DNA from: Chloroflexi bacterium RBG_16_70_13
Lineage (GTDB): Bacteria > Chloroflexota > Limnocylindria > Limnocylindrales > CSP1-4
DNA length: 18,009 bases
Direction of reading: 5' to 3'
Assembly: GCA_001795245.1 (NCBI GenBank)
Contig: MGOD01000110.1
Span: forward strand, 5,379 to 23,387
Of the stretch, positions 1 through 6,501 are shown in pieces. The notes under the pieces were generated by a model that saw only the letters and a program-made list of their open reading frames with translations, did no database searches and was not told the origin of the DNA. Numbering within the stretch: the stretch's first letter is position 1; every line of letters begins with the position of its first letter. A program made the position numbers and the translations under genes.

Positions 1-1
1 T

Positions 2-76
2 CTGGTCCTCGGCGAGCAGAGCTTCCAGCAGGTCGCCGAGGCCATCCGGGCCTTCCTCGAGGCGAACCGGCTGTAG
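2..76 (+). CDS. 3' end of an unidentified protein gene (partial)
   Basis: Only the last 24 codons lie in the window, ending at a TAG at 74-76. The visible tail contains GEQSFQQVAEAIRAFLEANR, an amphipathic helix. Such a helix ends many alpha/beta-hydrolases and thioesterases, but it is too short to identify the family. The gene runs in from the left edge. It is followed closely by tandem repeats and the tRNA-Glu promoter. Confidence 0.6.
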   Translation: MVLGEQSFQQVAEAIRAFLEANRL

Positions 77-82
77 GCCTCC

Positions 83-127
83 GGGCGTTTGTCGAGAGGG
101 CGTTTGTCAGCCGGGCGTTTGTCAGCC
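83..127. repeat. Three tandem 15-bp repeats
   Basis: The unit GGGCGTTTGTC plus four bases occurs at 83, 98 and 113. Units two and three are identical over 15 bases (GGGCGTTTGTCAGCC), and the first differs only in its last four. Each unit carries a TTGTC(A/G) that resembles a -35 box, and the third forms the proposed -35 of the tRNA-Glu promoter. Three 15-bp units with no spacers are not a CRISPR array. Confidence 0.75.
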
Positions 128-148
128 GGCGCCCTCGATTGGTATCAT
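119..148 (+). promoter_or_regulatory. Putative sigma70-type promoter of tRNA-Glu
   Basis: TTGTCA at 119-124 and TATCAT at 143-148 are separated by 18 bases. Each matches the TTGACA/TATAAT consensus at five of six positions. The expected transcription start, near 155, leaves a leader of about 25 bases before the tRNA at 181. The -35 box lies in the last copy of the 15-bp tandem repeat. Confidence 0.55.
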
Positions 149-180
149 CCGCCGGCTCGCGAGGCGACTCGCTCGGCCGT

Positions 181-257
181 GCCGCATTCGTCTAGAGGCC
201 CAGGACACCGCCCTCTCAAGGCGGAGATCATCGGTTCGAATCCGATATGCGGTACCA
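181..257 (+). tRNA. tRNA-Glu (anticodon CTC)
   Basis: The full cloverleaf can be read. The acceptor stem GCCGCAT (181-187) pairs with ATGCGGT (247-253), with one G-U at the end. The anticodon stem CCGCC/GGCGG encloses the loop CTCTCAA with anticodon CTC at 215-217. The T arm is ATCGG-TTCGAAT-CCGAT. The discriminator is A254 and CCA is encoded at 255-257. It reads Glu GAG codons, which dominate in this GC-rich genome. Confidence 0.96.
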
Positions 258-459
258 ACCTCGCCATTAGCGGCCGGATCCGAGTTCCGGTCGGGGTCGC
301 GCCGGCAACACCCCGGGTCGTGGCTGAGACCGAGGCGGTGCGCAGGCGCACCGATTGCCTCCGCGCGGTAGTTGTGCTGGCGTCCCAGCCGCGCGATCCT
401 GTGCGCTCCACGACCACGGTGTGTTGCGCCCTAGGCGGGGGTCGGGCAGGAGGAGTGAC

Positions 460-1095
460 ATGACCCGCGCGACCGCACTGGGTGCTGCTCTCGCCCTGTT
501 GCTGGGACTCTCAGCGGCCGGCGGCGTGGCGGCCCGCGCCGACCATCAGACCTCGCCGCTGCTGTGGCACCCGCAGACCGGCCTGTCCGGCCCGGTCGCC
601 CCATCCGCTCAGGCCACCCTCGTTCGGCGGTCCGACGGCGTCAGCTTCTCGATCCGGACCCAGCAGCTGCGTCCGCATCACGCGTACACCGTCTGGTTCG
701 TGGTGATCAACAACCCGTCGGCGTGTGCGGCGACGCCCTGTTCCGGGCCGGACATCGTGCTCAACCCGAACACCGATTCGCAGGTCACCTATGGCGCCGG
801 TCACATCAGCGGCGGCAGCGGCCGGGCCGGCTTCGCCGGTTCCTTCCAGGCCGGAGTGATCGAGGGCTGGTTGCCCGAAGGCGGCCTGTGGGACCCGATG
901 ACGGCCGAGATCCAGCTGGTCCTCAACGATCACGGGACGATGCTGCCCGCCTTCATGCCGGAGATGACCCACACGTACCGGGCCGGCTGCACGGACGCCA
1001 GCCTCCCGGGCTTCTTCCCTGATTCGGCAAAGGCCGACGGCACGCCGGGGCCGAATGCCTGCCAGCTGTACCAGGCCGCCGTCTTCCAGCCCTAG
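460..1095 (+). CDS. Secreted protein, family shared with the gene at 4458
   Basis: A 211-residue protein of unknown function. It begins with a Sec signal peptide: basic MTR, a hydrophobic core, and likely cleavage after VAARA near residue 27. The ATG is set by a strong AGGAGGAG at 448-455. The mature part looks like an all-beta domain with VWFVVINNPSAC (78-89), a Cys pair C89/C94, YGAGH (111-115) and a second Cys pair C177/C201, which suggests two disulfides outside the membrane. The order of NPxxC...C, AGHxxGG and A[ED]I[QH]L...HG is repeated in the secreted protein at 4458-5087, so the two are probably paralogues. It converges on the regulator gene, and the two stop codons share one CTAG. 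Confidence is high for the gene and low for any function. Confidence 0.9.
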   Translation: MTRATALGAALALLLGLSAAGGVAARADHQTSPLLWHPQTGLSGPVAPSAQATLVRRSDGVSFSIRTQQLRPHHAYTVWFVVINNPSACAATPCSGPDIVLNPNTDSQVTYGAGHISGGSGRAGFAGSFQAGVIEGWLPEGGLWDPMTAEIQLVLNDHGTMLPAFMPEMTHTYRAGCTDASLPGFFPDSAKADGTPGPNACQLYQAAVFQP

Positions 1096-4000
1096 ACCGG
1101 GTCGGCCTCGGCGACGGCCCCGAGGCGGGCCATCCCGGAGCGGGCGCGCGCGCTTTCCGGGTCGAGCGTCAGCGCCTGGCGGAAGCACGCCATCGCCAGC
1201 GCTGCCTCGCCCACGGCCGCGTATCGATCGCCCAGCTCGATGAGCAGGGTCTCGTGGCGGGTTCGCAGGTACTCCCGCCGTTCCTCGACGAAGACCGAGT
1301 CGCCGTAGAAGGGACAGTCGTCGAGGAAGGCGCCCCGATACAGGTCGCGCGCCTCCTCCAGCACGGCGCTCCGCCCACGCCCCTGGAGTCCGGCGGCCTC
1401 GTCGAGGAGTCGCTCGAAGGCGGCGACGTCGCTCCACTCGACGACGTTCGGCGCGAGCCGGTAATGACCGCCCTCGTACGAGATGACGTTCCCGCTTTGG
1501 CGGCCGTCCTCCAGCACGGCGCGGAGGCCTCCGAGCGTCCGATGGAAGGCAAGGTCCCCACGCTTGATCGCGAGGTCGGGCCACAGCAGCTCGACCGCCT
1601 CATCCTTGCTGATGCCCGCCGGGCCACGGTCGAACAGGAAGGCAAAGATGGCCTGGGCCTGGCGGGAGCCCGCCTTGTCCCCGCCCCAGCGCTGGAGCTG
1701 CTGCCCGCCGCGCTCCACGTGCATCGGTCCGAGCGCCCGGATCCGCAGTCCGGCGACCACCGGCGGGCCCTCCTCGGCGAGGGCGTAGGCAACGGCCTCG
1801 GCGGTCGTCATCGCCTCACCCTCCCGCGTCAGTCTCTCAACCTCCTCCGGCGTGAGCGGCAGCTTTTCCCGGTCGTGCCAGAGGGGACGGACGCCGCCCG
1901 GTTGGCTGGCGTGGACCATCAGCATGATCGCGCTCTCGCTGATGCCGCGGATGCGCGCGGCCGCCGCGGCGAGGCGCACGGCCCGTCGGGCGTCGCCGCC
2001 GGCCGCCGCGGCGCGGGCGAGGTGCTCGATGACCGAGTCGAGGCCGGAGACGTCGTCGACCTCGGCGAAGATCGGCAGCGCCTCTCGGAAGTGCCCGGTC
2101 GCCAGCTCGTGCTGCCCCGCGACCTGGGCGGCCGCCCCTCGCATGGTGAGGGCCCAGGCCAGCCCGAACGGATCGTCCAGCCCCCGGAACCGGTCGAGCG
2201 CCAGGCCGATCTCGTCGATGGCCGCCTGGTTGTCGCCGGCAAAGTGCCGGTTGCAGCCGAGGGCCCAGAGGAGCCATGCCTCGCCCATCGGGCTGCCCAG
2301 GGATTGATAGAGCTCGAGCGACTCGATCAGGAGGGTCCTGCCGCGGACCGTGTCCTTCACCGCCGCGACGCAGCTGATGGCGTGGCCCAGGTCATAGAGG
2401 CTGCTGGCCACCTCGGCCGGGTCGCCCTGCTGGCGGCGCAGCTCGAGTGACGCCTCGTACAGCTGCATGCACGGGAGCCCGTCGTTCTGCCAGTAGGCAA
2501 GGCTTCCGGCAGCCGAGAACGCGCGAGCCCGGATCTGCGGATCCACCTCGGCGTCGGCCTCGAGCAGCTCGGCGAGGACCTGCCTGCCTTCGCTCATGTG
2601 GGCGCGGATCTGCCAGAACCGCCAGAGCGCCGCCGCCAGACGCATGCCCAGCTCGAGCCGGCGGTGGTCCAGCGCCCAGCGCAGCGCGGTCCGCAGGTTG
2701 TCCAGCTCGCCCTCCAGCTGGTCGAGCCACCGCCCCCGCTCGACGCCGGTCAGCTTCGGCGCCGCCCGTTCGGCCAGGTCCAGGAACCAGATCGCATGGC
2801 GCTCCATGGTCTGGCCGTCCTCGTCGGTCGCCTTCAGCTGCTCGTCGGCGTACTCGCGGATCACCTCCAGCATGTCGTACCGCGGCTCCCCTCCCGGATC
2901 GCTGTGTCGCCGGATGAGGCTCTTGTCGAGCAGCGAGGTCGTGAGGTCGAGGGCGTCCTGGCCCAGCTCCCACGCCGTGGTGACCGCATCCGCGGCATCG
3001 AGCGACCAGCCGCCGCGGAAGGCGGCGAGGCGGCGGAAGAACGCCTGCTCTTCGGGCGTGAGCAGGTCGTGGCTCCAGGAGACCGCTGCCCGGAGCGAGT
3101 GGTGGCGCTCCGGGATGTCGCGAGCGCCGCGGGTGAGGAGCTCCAGGCTCCGCTCGAGGCGGCCCAGGATCGACGCCACCGGGAGGGCCTTGGCCCGGGC
3201 CGCCGCGAGCTCCACTGCCAGTGGCAGCCCATCCAGGCGCCGGCAGATCTGGACGACGTCACGGAGGGTTGGCCCATCCGTCTCGAACGTGGCGTCCACG
3301 GCCCGGGCACGCTCGGTGAAGAGCTCCACCGCCTCGGCCTCGGCCGCCCGCGGGTCGGTGGCATCGTTCGGGACTCGGAGCGGCGGCACCTCGAACTCCC
3401 ATTCGCCGGACAGGTGCAGCGGCTCCCGGCTGGTCACGACCACGTGGAGCTCGGGTGCGCCCGCGAGCCACTCGGCGACGACGGCGGCACCGCTCAGCAG
3501 GTGCTCGAAGTTGTCGAGGATCAGAAGCAGCCGGCGCGGACCCAGGTGCTGCGCCACGACCTCGGACATCGGGGTGCCGGGCTTCTCCGAGAGGTCTAGC
3601 GCCCGGGCCACCGCGTGGCCCACCAACCCGTCGTCCTGGATCGGGGCCAGCGGAACGAACCAGGCGCCATCGGCAAACGTGCCGAGCGCGAGGCGGCCGA
3701 GCTCGACCGCCAGACGGGTCTTGCCGCTGCCGGGCGGCCCGGCCAGGGTCACCAGGCGGTGCGCCGCCAGCAGGTCGCGCAGCTCGCGGAGCTCGGATGC
3801 CCGGCCGATGAGGCGCGTGGCGGGGACCGGCAGGGCATGGGGCATCACCTCGGTCGCGCTCCGCAGGGCGAAGGCGGTCAGCCGGCCATCCTCGGTCGTG
3901 ACCGATTCCGCCCGCAATGCCAGGCCGTCGGGAAGGCGGTGGCCGATCGCCTCCACCGCGGCCGGGGTCAGCAGGACCGATCCGGGCGGCGCGTGGGCGG

Positions 4001-4286
4001 CGAGCGCATCGGCCTCGGCGCGGGCTTCCTCGGGATTACCCAGGGCGATGGCGATGCCGATCGTGCCCGCTCCGTCGCGATGGGGAACGGCGCTCATCAG
4101 GAGGAGCGCCGCGGCGACCGCCCCGTGCACGTCGTCGAATGAGGCGGAGCGGAAGGGCGTGGGCTTCACCGCGGACACGGCCGAACCGCGGTCCCCGTCG
4201 GTCGGGCCGGGCGACGGCGCCACCCAGGCGGCGAGGGCACCAACAGCGGTAGGGCGTGTCATCGGACGCATCTCACGCGCGCGCAT
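1092..4286 (-). CDS. AfsR/LuxR-like regulator: cyclase-like, NB-ARC ATPase, TPR, C-terminal BTAD
   Basis: A 1064-residue cytoplasmic STAND-type transcriptional regulator. Residues about 55-140 resemble a shortened, degenerate class III nucleotide cyclase domain (IAIALGNPEEA, PPGSVLLTPAAVEAI). An AAA/NB-ARC ATPase follows, with Walker A GPPGSGKT (183-190) and Walker B LLLILDNFEH (253-262). Helical TPR-like repeats fill about 570-830. The C terminus holds a winged helix of the OmpR/SARP type (about 847-946, KDEAVELLWPD) and a BTAD domain (about 950-1060). In classic AfsR/SARP proteins the DNA-binding and BTAD parts are N-terminal, so the order is inverted here. No Shine-Dalgarno decides between the Met codons at 4286, 4271 and 4262. 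The gene is divergent from the secreted protein at 4458, so it may control that gene, its relative at 460 and itself. The ligand is unknown. Confidence 0.92.
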   Translation of the reverse strand: MRAREMRPMTRPTAVGALAAWVAPSPGPTDGDRGSAVSAVKPTPFRSASFDDVHGAVAAALLLMSAVPHRDGAGTIGIAIALGNPEEARAEADALAAHAPPGSVLLTPAAVEAIGHRLPDGLALRAESVTTEDGRLTAFALRSATEVMPHALPVPATRLIGRASELRELRDLLAAHRLVTLAGPPGSGKTRLAVELGRLALGTFADGAWFVPLAPIQDDGLVGHAVARALDLSEKPGTPMSEVVAQHLGPRRLLLILDNFEHLLSGAAVVAEWLAGAPELHVVVTSREPLHLSGEWEFEVPPLRVPNDATDPRAAEAEAVELFTERARAVDATFETDGPTLRDVVQICRRLDGLPLAVELAAARAKALPVASILGRLERSLELLTRGARDIPERHHSLRAAVSWSHDLLTPEEQAFFRRLAAFRGGWSLDAADAVTTAWELGQDALDLTTSLLDKSLIRRHSDPGGEPRYDMLEVIREYADEQLKATDEDGQTMERHAIWFLDLAERAAPKLTGVERGRWLDQLEGELDNLRTALRWALDHRRLELGMRLAAALWRFWQIRAHMSEGRQVLAELLEADAEVDPQIRARAFSAAGSLAYWQNDGLPCMQLYEASLELRRQQGDPAEVASSLYDLGHAISCVAAVKDTVRGRTLLIESLELYQSLGSPMGEAWLLWALGCNRHFAGDNQAAIDEIGLALDRFRGLDDPFGLAWALTMRGAAAQVAGQHELATGHFREALPIFAEVDDVSGLDSVIEHLARAAAAGGDARRAVRLAAAAARIRGISESAIMLMVHASQPGGVRPLWHDREKLPLTPEEVERLTREGEAMTTAEAVAYALAEEGPPVVAGLRIRALGPMHVERGGQQLQRWGGDKAGSRQAQAIFAFLFDRGPAGISKDEAVELLWPDLAIKRGDLAFHRTLGGLRAVLEDGRQSGNVISYEGGHYRLAPNVVEWSDVAAFERLLDEAAGLQGRGRSAVLEEARDLYRGAFLDDCPFYGDSVFVEERREYLRTRHETLLIELGDRYAAVGEAALAMACFRQALTLDPESARARSGMARLGAVAEADPV

Positions 4287-4328
4287 TCTGGCGCAGCGCC
4301 GGGCCGGCGTCGAGGGGTTTGGCCGGGC

Positions 4329-4386
4329 CTTCGGTGGGCACTTCGGCTGGCACTACGGCCACCGACGCCGGATCGGCTCCGTAGTG
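4329..4386. promoter_or_regulatory. Candidate operator: 12-bp direct repeats and inverted repeat
   Basis: The 171-bp divergent gap between the regulator and the secreted protein gene contains CTTCGGTGGGCA (4329-4340), then CTTCGGCTGGCA (4341-4352), then a third start CTACGG (4353-4358). This gives CT[TA]CGG three times at 12-bp intervals. The third copy also lies in CACTACGG (4351-4358), which is mirrored by CCGTAGTG at 4379-4386 with a 20-bp spacer. SARP/BTAD regulators typically bind short direct repeats spaced about one helical turn apart, so this is a reasonable binding site. The assignment is inference. Confidence 0.4.
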
Positions 4387-4457
4387 GCCGACGTGGATGA
4401 TCCCTGCGGGTACCCAGCAACGAGCCAACCGACCTCACTCGACACTCGGAGGAAGAC

Positions 4458-5087
4458 ATGCGCACCCGAACGCTCGCAAGCCTCATTGCCGCGGCCAGCC
4501 TCGTGCTGTCCGCCACCGCAGCCTCGGCCGCCGGCAGCTGGGAGACAGCTGACGTGGTCGGGCAGGGCCTCGCCGGACCCGTCGTCGCCGCGGACGGCGC
4601 GTCCGTCCTTCGAACCCCGAACGGCGTCGCCGCCAGTCTCACGATGGCCACGCCCGAGCCGGGCAGCTATACCTATCCGACCGGCCCCACGGGCAGCGGC
4701 GTCGCGGGGCACCCCGAGGCCTTCAGCCTGTGGGTCTTCATCTTCTACAACCCGGAGGAATGCGCCGGCGCCATCTGCGGTCCGGGCGACCTCATGAACG
4801 ACCCCGACGTGATTGCCGGCGCGTACAACGCCGGGGGTCACCTCGAAGGCGGAGCCAACCTGCATCTGCAGGGCTTCGTCAATAAGGACAGCTTCACCTT
4901 CGGCGGACCGAATGCCGAGACGCTGGGCCGGGCCCTCTCGATGGGCTTCGACCTGGCGGATGCCGATATCCACCTGGCGGTGGCGCCGCACGGTGGGCTG
5001 GATCCGGCTCTGCTGCCGGGATCCATCTCGACCCCCGTCGGCAGCCCGGCGTCCTGGTGGCTGGCCATCTTCCCGCCCCTCAGTTGA
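4458..5087 (+). CDS. Secreted protein, family shared with the gene at 460
   Basis: A 209-residue exported protein of unknown function. The signal peptide runs from MRTRT through a hydrophobic stretch to AASAA near residue 25. The ATG follows a good GGAGGAAG at 4448-4455. The mature protein contains LWVFIFYNPEEC (91-102), a single Cys pair C102/C107, a YNAGGHLEGG motif (123-132) and ADIHLAVAPHGG (169-180). These align in order with the protein at 460-1095, but the second Cys pair of that protein is absent here. It diverges from the large regulator and is followed after 11 bases by a strong hairpin. Possible roles are surface or matrix protein or ligand binding. No catalytic motif is recognised. 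Confidence 0.9.
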   Translation: MRTRTLASLIAAASLVLSATAASAAGSWETADVVGQGLAGPVVAADGASVLRTPNGVAASLTMATPEPGSYTYPTGPTGSGVAGHPEAFSLWVFIFYNPEECAGAICGPGDLMNDPDVIAGAYNAGGHLEGGANLHLQGFVNKDSFTFGGPNAETLGRALSMGFDLADADIHLAVAPHGGLDPALLPGSISTPVGSPASWWLAIFPPLS

Positions 5088-5098
5088 AGGGACAGGAC

Positions 5099-5123
5099 GG
5101 GGGTGGGCCTCCGGTCCACCCCC
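5099..5123 (+). terminator. Strong hairpin after the secreted protein gene, likely terminator
   Basis: GGGGGTGGGCC (5099-5109) pairs with GGTCCACCCCC (5113-5123) over 11 bp, with one G-U and a 3-base loop. It begins 11 bases after the stop codon. No U-tract follows, so it is either an intrinsic terminator of the GC-rich kind or a 3'-end stabiliser. Confidence 0.6.
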
Positions 5124-5198
5124 AGCGTACGAAGGAGATGGCGACCTAGACCATCCAGGCCTCGATCCACCCTGCCGTAGGGCCGGGTCCAGACCACG

Positions 5199-5229
5199 CC
5201 GGTGGCCGGGCGATCGGCTCGGCCACCGG
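5199..5229 (+). promoter_or_regulatory. Hairpin just upstream of the ribosome binding site of the membrane protein
   Basis: CCGGTGGCC (5199-5207) and GGCCACCGG (5221-5229) are perfect inverted repeats. Inner pairing (5208-5211 with 5217-5220, one G-U) gives a 13-bp stem with a 5-base loop. The stem ends six bases before the GAGGTGA ribosome binding site (5236-5242). It may be an operator or an mRNA structure affecting translation. It could also be a second terminator for the upstream gene. Confidence 0.45.
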
Positions 5230-5246
5230 GCAGATGAGGTGATGTC

Positions 5247-5915
5247 ATGACCCAGCTCACATCGTTCCGCGAGCGACCAAGACTCGCGTGGGCAGCCGCG
5301 GCGCTGTTTGCGGCCTCCGCCGGCGTCGGCCTGGCAGCCGCGGTCCAGGCACCGATCTGGCTGTTGGGTGTCATCGGGCTGGTGCCCCTGCTCCCGCTGC
5401 TGGCCGCGGCTGCAATCCTCACCGCACGGGCGACCGACGGCTGGCTGGGGCTGTTCCTGGTGCTGGCCCTCACCCAGACGGCGCACGTCGGGGAGCACCT
5501 GGTCCAGATTGCCCAGCTGCGGCTCCTGGGGCTGAGCGGACAGCACGCTCATGGCGTCTTCGGCGCGCTCGATATCGAGTGGGTCCATTTCATCTGGAAT
5601 GGGTGGATCGTGATCGCGGTCGCCCTGCTGTTGACCCGCTTCCGGAACAACCCCTGGTTGTGGGTGACCCTGCCGTTGGCGGCCTGGCACCTCGGCGAGC
5701 ACGTCGTCCTGATTGCGATCTATCTCGCCAGCGGCACAGCCGGCAACCCCGGCCTGCTGGCCGCGGGTGGGCTGCTGGGCGGTGGACTCCCGCTTGCGCG
5801 GCCGGAGCTCCATCTCGCCTATAACCTGGCCGAGACCCTGCCGCTGCTCATCGGGCTGGGCTGGCAGTGGCGTCGGTGGAACCATGCGCCACGGATGGCC
5901 GCCGGCACGGCGTGA
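5247..5915 (+). CDS. Polytopic membrane protein with duplicated HxGEH motif
   Basis: A 222-residue integral membrane protein with about six predicted helices (near 14-32, 36-60, 66-92, 112-130, 136-160 and 192-206). The start is supported by GAGGTGA at 5236-5242. Two membrane segments carry almost the same motif: AHVGEHLVQIA (79-89) and WHLGEHVVLIA (147-157). More His residues lie at 100, 102, 114 and 189, along with D109 and E111. In-membrane His/Glu clusters of this kind usually bind a metal, as in membrane hydroxylases or di-iron proteins, but I do not recognise the family and no function is assigned. The internal similarity suggests an ancient duplication. It follows the secreted protein by 159 bp containing two hairpins, so it is probably transcribed separately. 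Confidence 0.88.
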   Translation: MTQLTSFRERPRLAWAAAALFAASAGVGLAAAVQAPIWLLGVIGLVPLLPLLAAAAILTARATDGWLGLFLVLALTQTAHVGEHLVQIAQLRLLGLSGQHAHGVFGALDIEWVHFIWNGWIVIAVALLLTRFRNNPWLWVTLPLAAWHLGEHVVLIAIYLASGTAGNPGLLAAGGLLGGGLPLARPELHLAYNLAETLPLLIGLGWQWRRWNHAPRMAAGTA

Positions 5916-5941
5916 TCCCGCGAGTGCGGCACCGAGAAAGC

Positions 5942-6376
5942 GACTCCGCCGAGGCGATGGAGGTGTATGAGGCGGTGAACGGCCTCACGCCTGCCCAGCT
6001 CGAGATCGGGCTCTTCTGGTCGGACGATCCGGGGCAAACCGCCACGCCGCTTGGCCACTCGGCCTCGATCCTCGGTCAGGTCCTTCGCGTCGAGGATCGA
6101 TCGCTTGCCGACGCGGCGGTCGCGTACGCCCGTCTCGGCCTTGCCGTCTGCGACGCGTTCATCGCCTGCTGGCGCGTCAAGTACGTCCGCAACATCGTCC
6201 GGCCGATCGGCTACATCGAGGAGCACGTCGATCCGACATGGGGCGATCCCCTGCCGCTGGCGACCCCTCCGTTCCCGGAATACGCCTCGGGCCTCTCGGT
6301 GCAGTCCGTCGCGGCGGCCGAAGTGCTGACCGCGACCTTCGGCGCCACTGCCTTCACTGACCACACGCACGACGGT
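5942..6376 (+). pseudogene. Fragment of a vanadium-dependent haloperoxidase (PAP2 superfamily)
   Basis: This frame reads like the middle of a bacterial vanadium-haloperoxidase-type protein: DSAEAMEVYEAVNG, LFWSDDPGQTATPLGHS, YARLGLAVCDAFIACW, KYVRNIVRPIGYI, PPFPEYASGLSVQS and FTDHTHD. Full members have about 400 or more residues. Here only about 145 match: the N-terminal part is absent and similarity stops abruptly after 6376, before the second Arg/His vanadate-binding segment. The Lys and Arg of KYVRN are kept, but the essential His of the SGHS motif is Leu (CTC at 6293-6295, one base from CAC). The fragment starts just after the membrane protein gene. The frame stays open to 6550, but the rest is not family-like. 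I judge it a gene remnant and not an active enzyme. Confidence 0.75.
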
Positions 6377-6501
6377 GCGTGGGAGCCACCGTGGCAGCCT
6401 TGCCGATGCGCCGATGAGGGCTCCACTTGTCACCCACGAGCCTGCGGTCCAGGTCAGCGCCCCCGGCGATCCCCGTGGGCGCCTTCCTGTCCGGCAGCGG
6501 G

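Noticed and set aside
83..127. Short CRISPR array
   Set aside because: The 15-bp units follow each other without spacers, and no cas gene is present.
145..417. Minus-strand open frame containing IGFEPMISALRGRCPG
   Set aside because: This is a translation of the tRNA-Glu gene from the wrong strand, a familiar false protein.
2596..4797. Very long plus-strand open frame opposite the regulator
   Set aside because: It is a GC-rich antisense shadow. Its Arg/Ser-rich composition matches no family, while the minus-strand frame has clear Walker, TPR and BTAD motifs.
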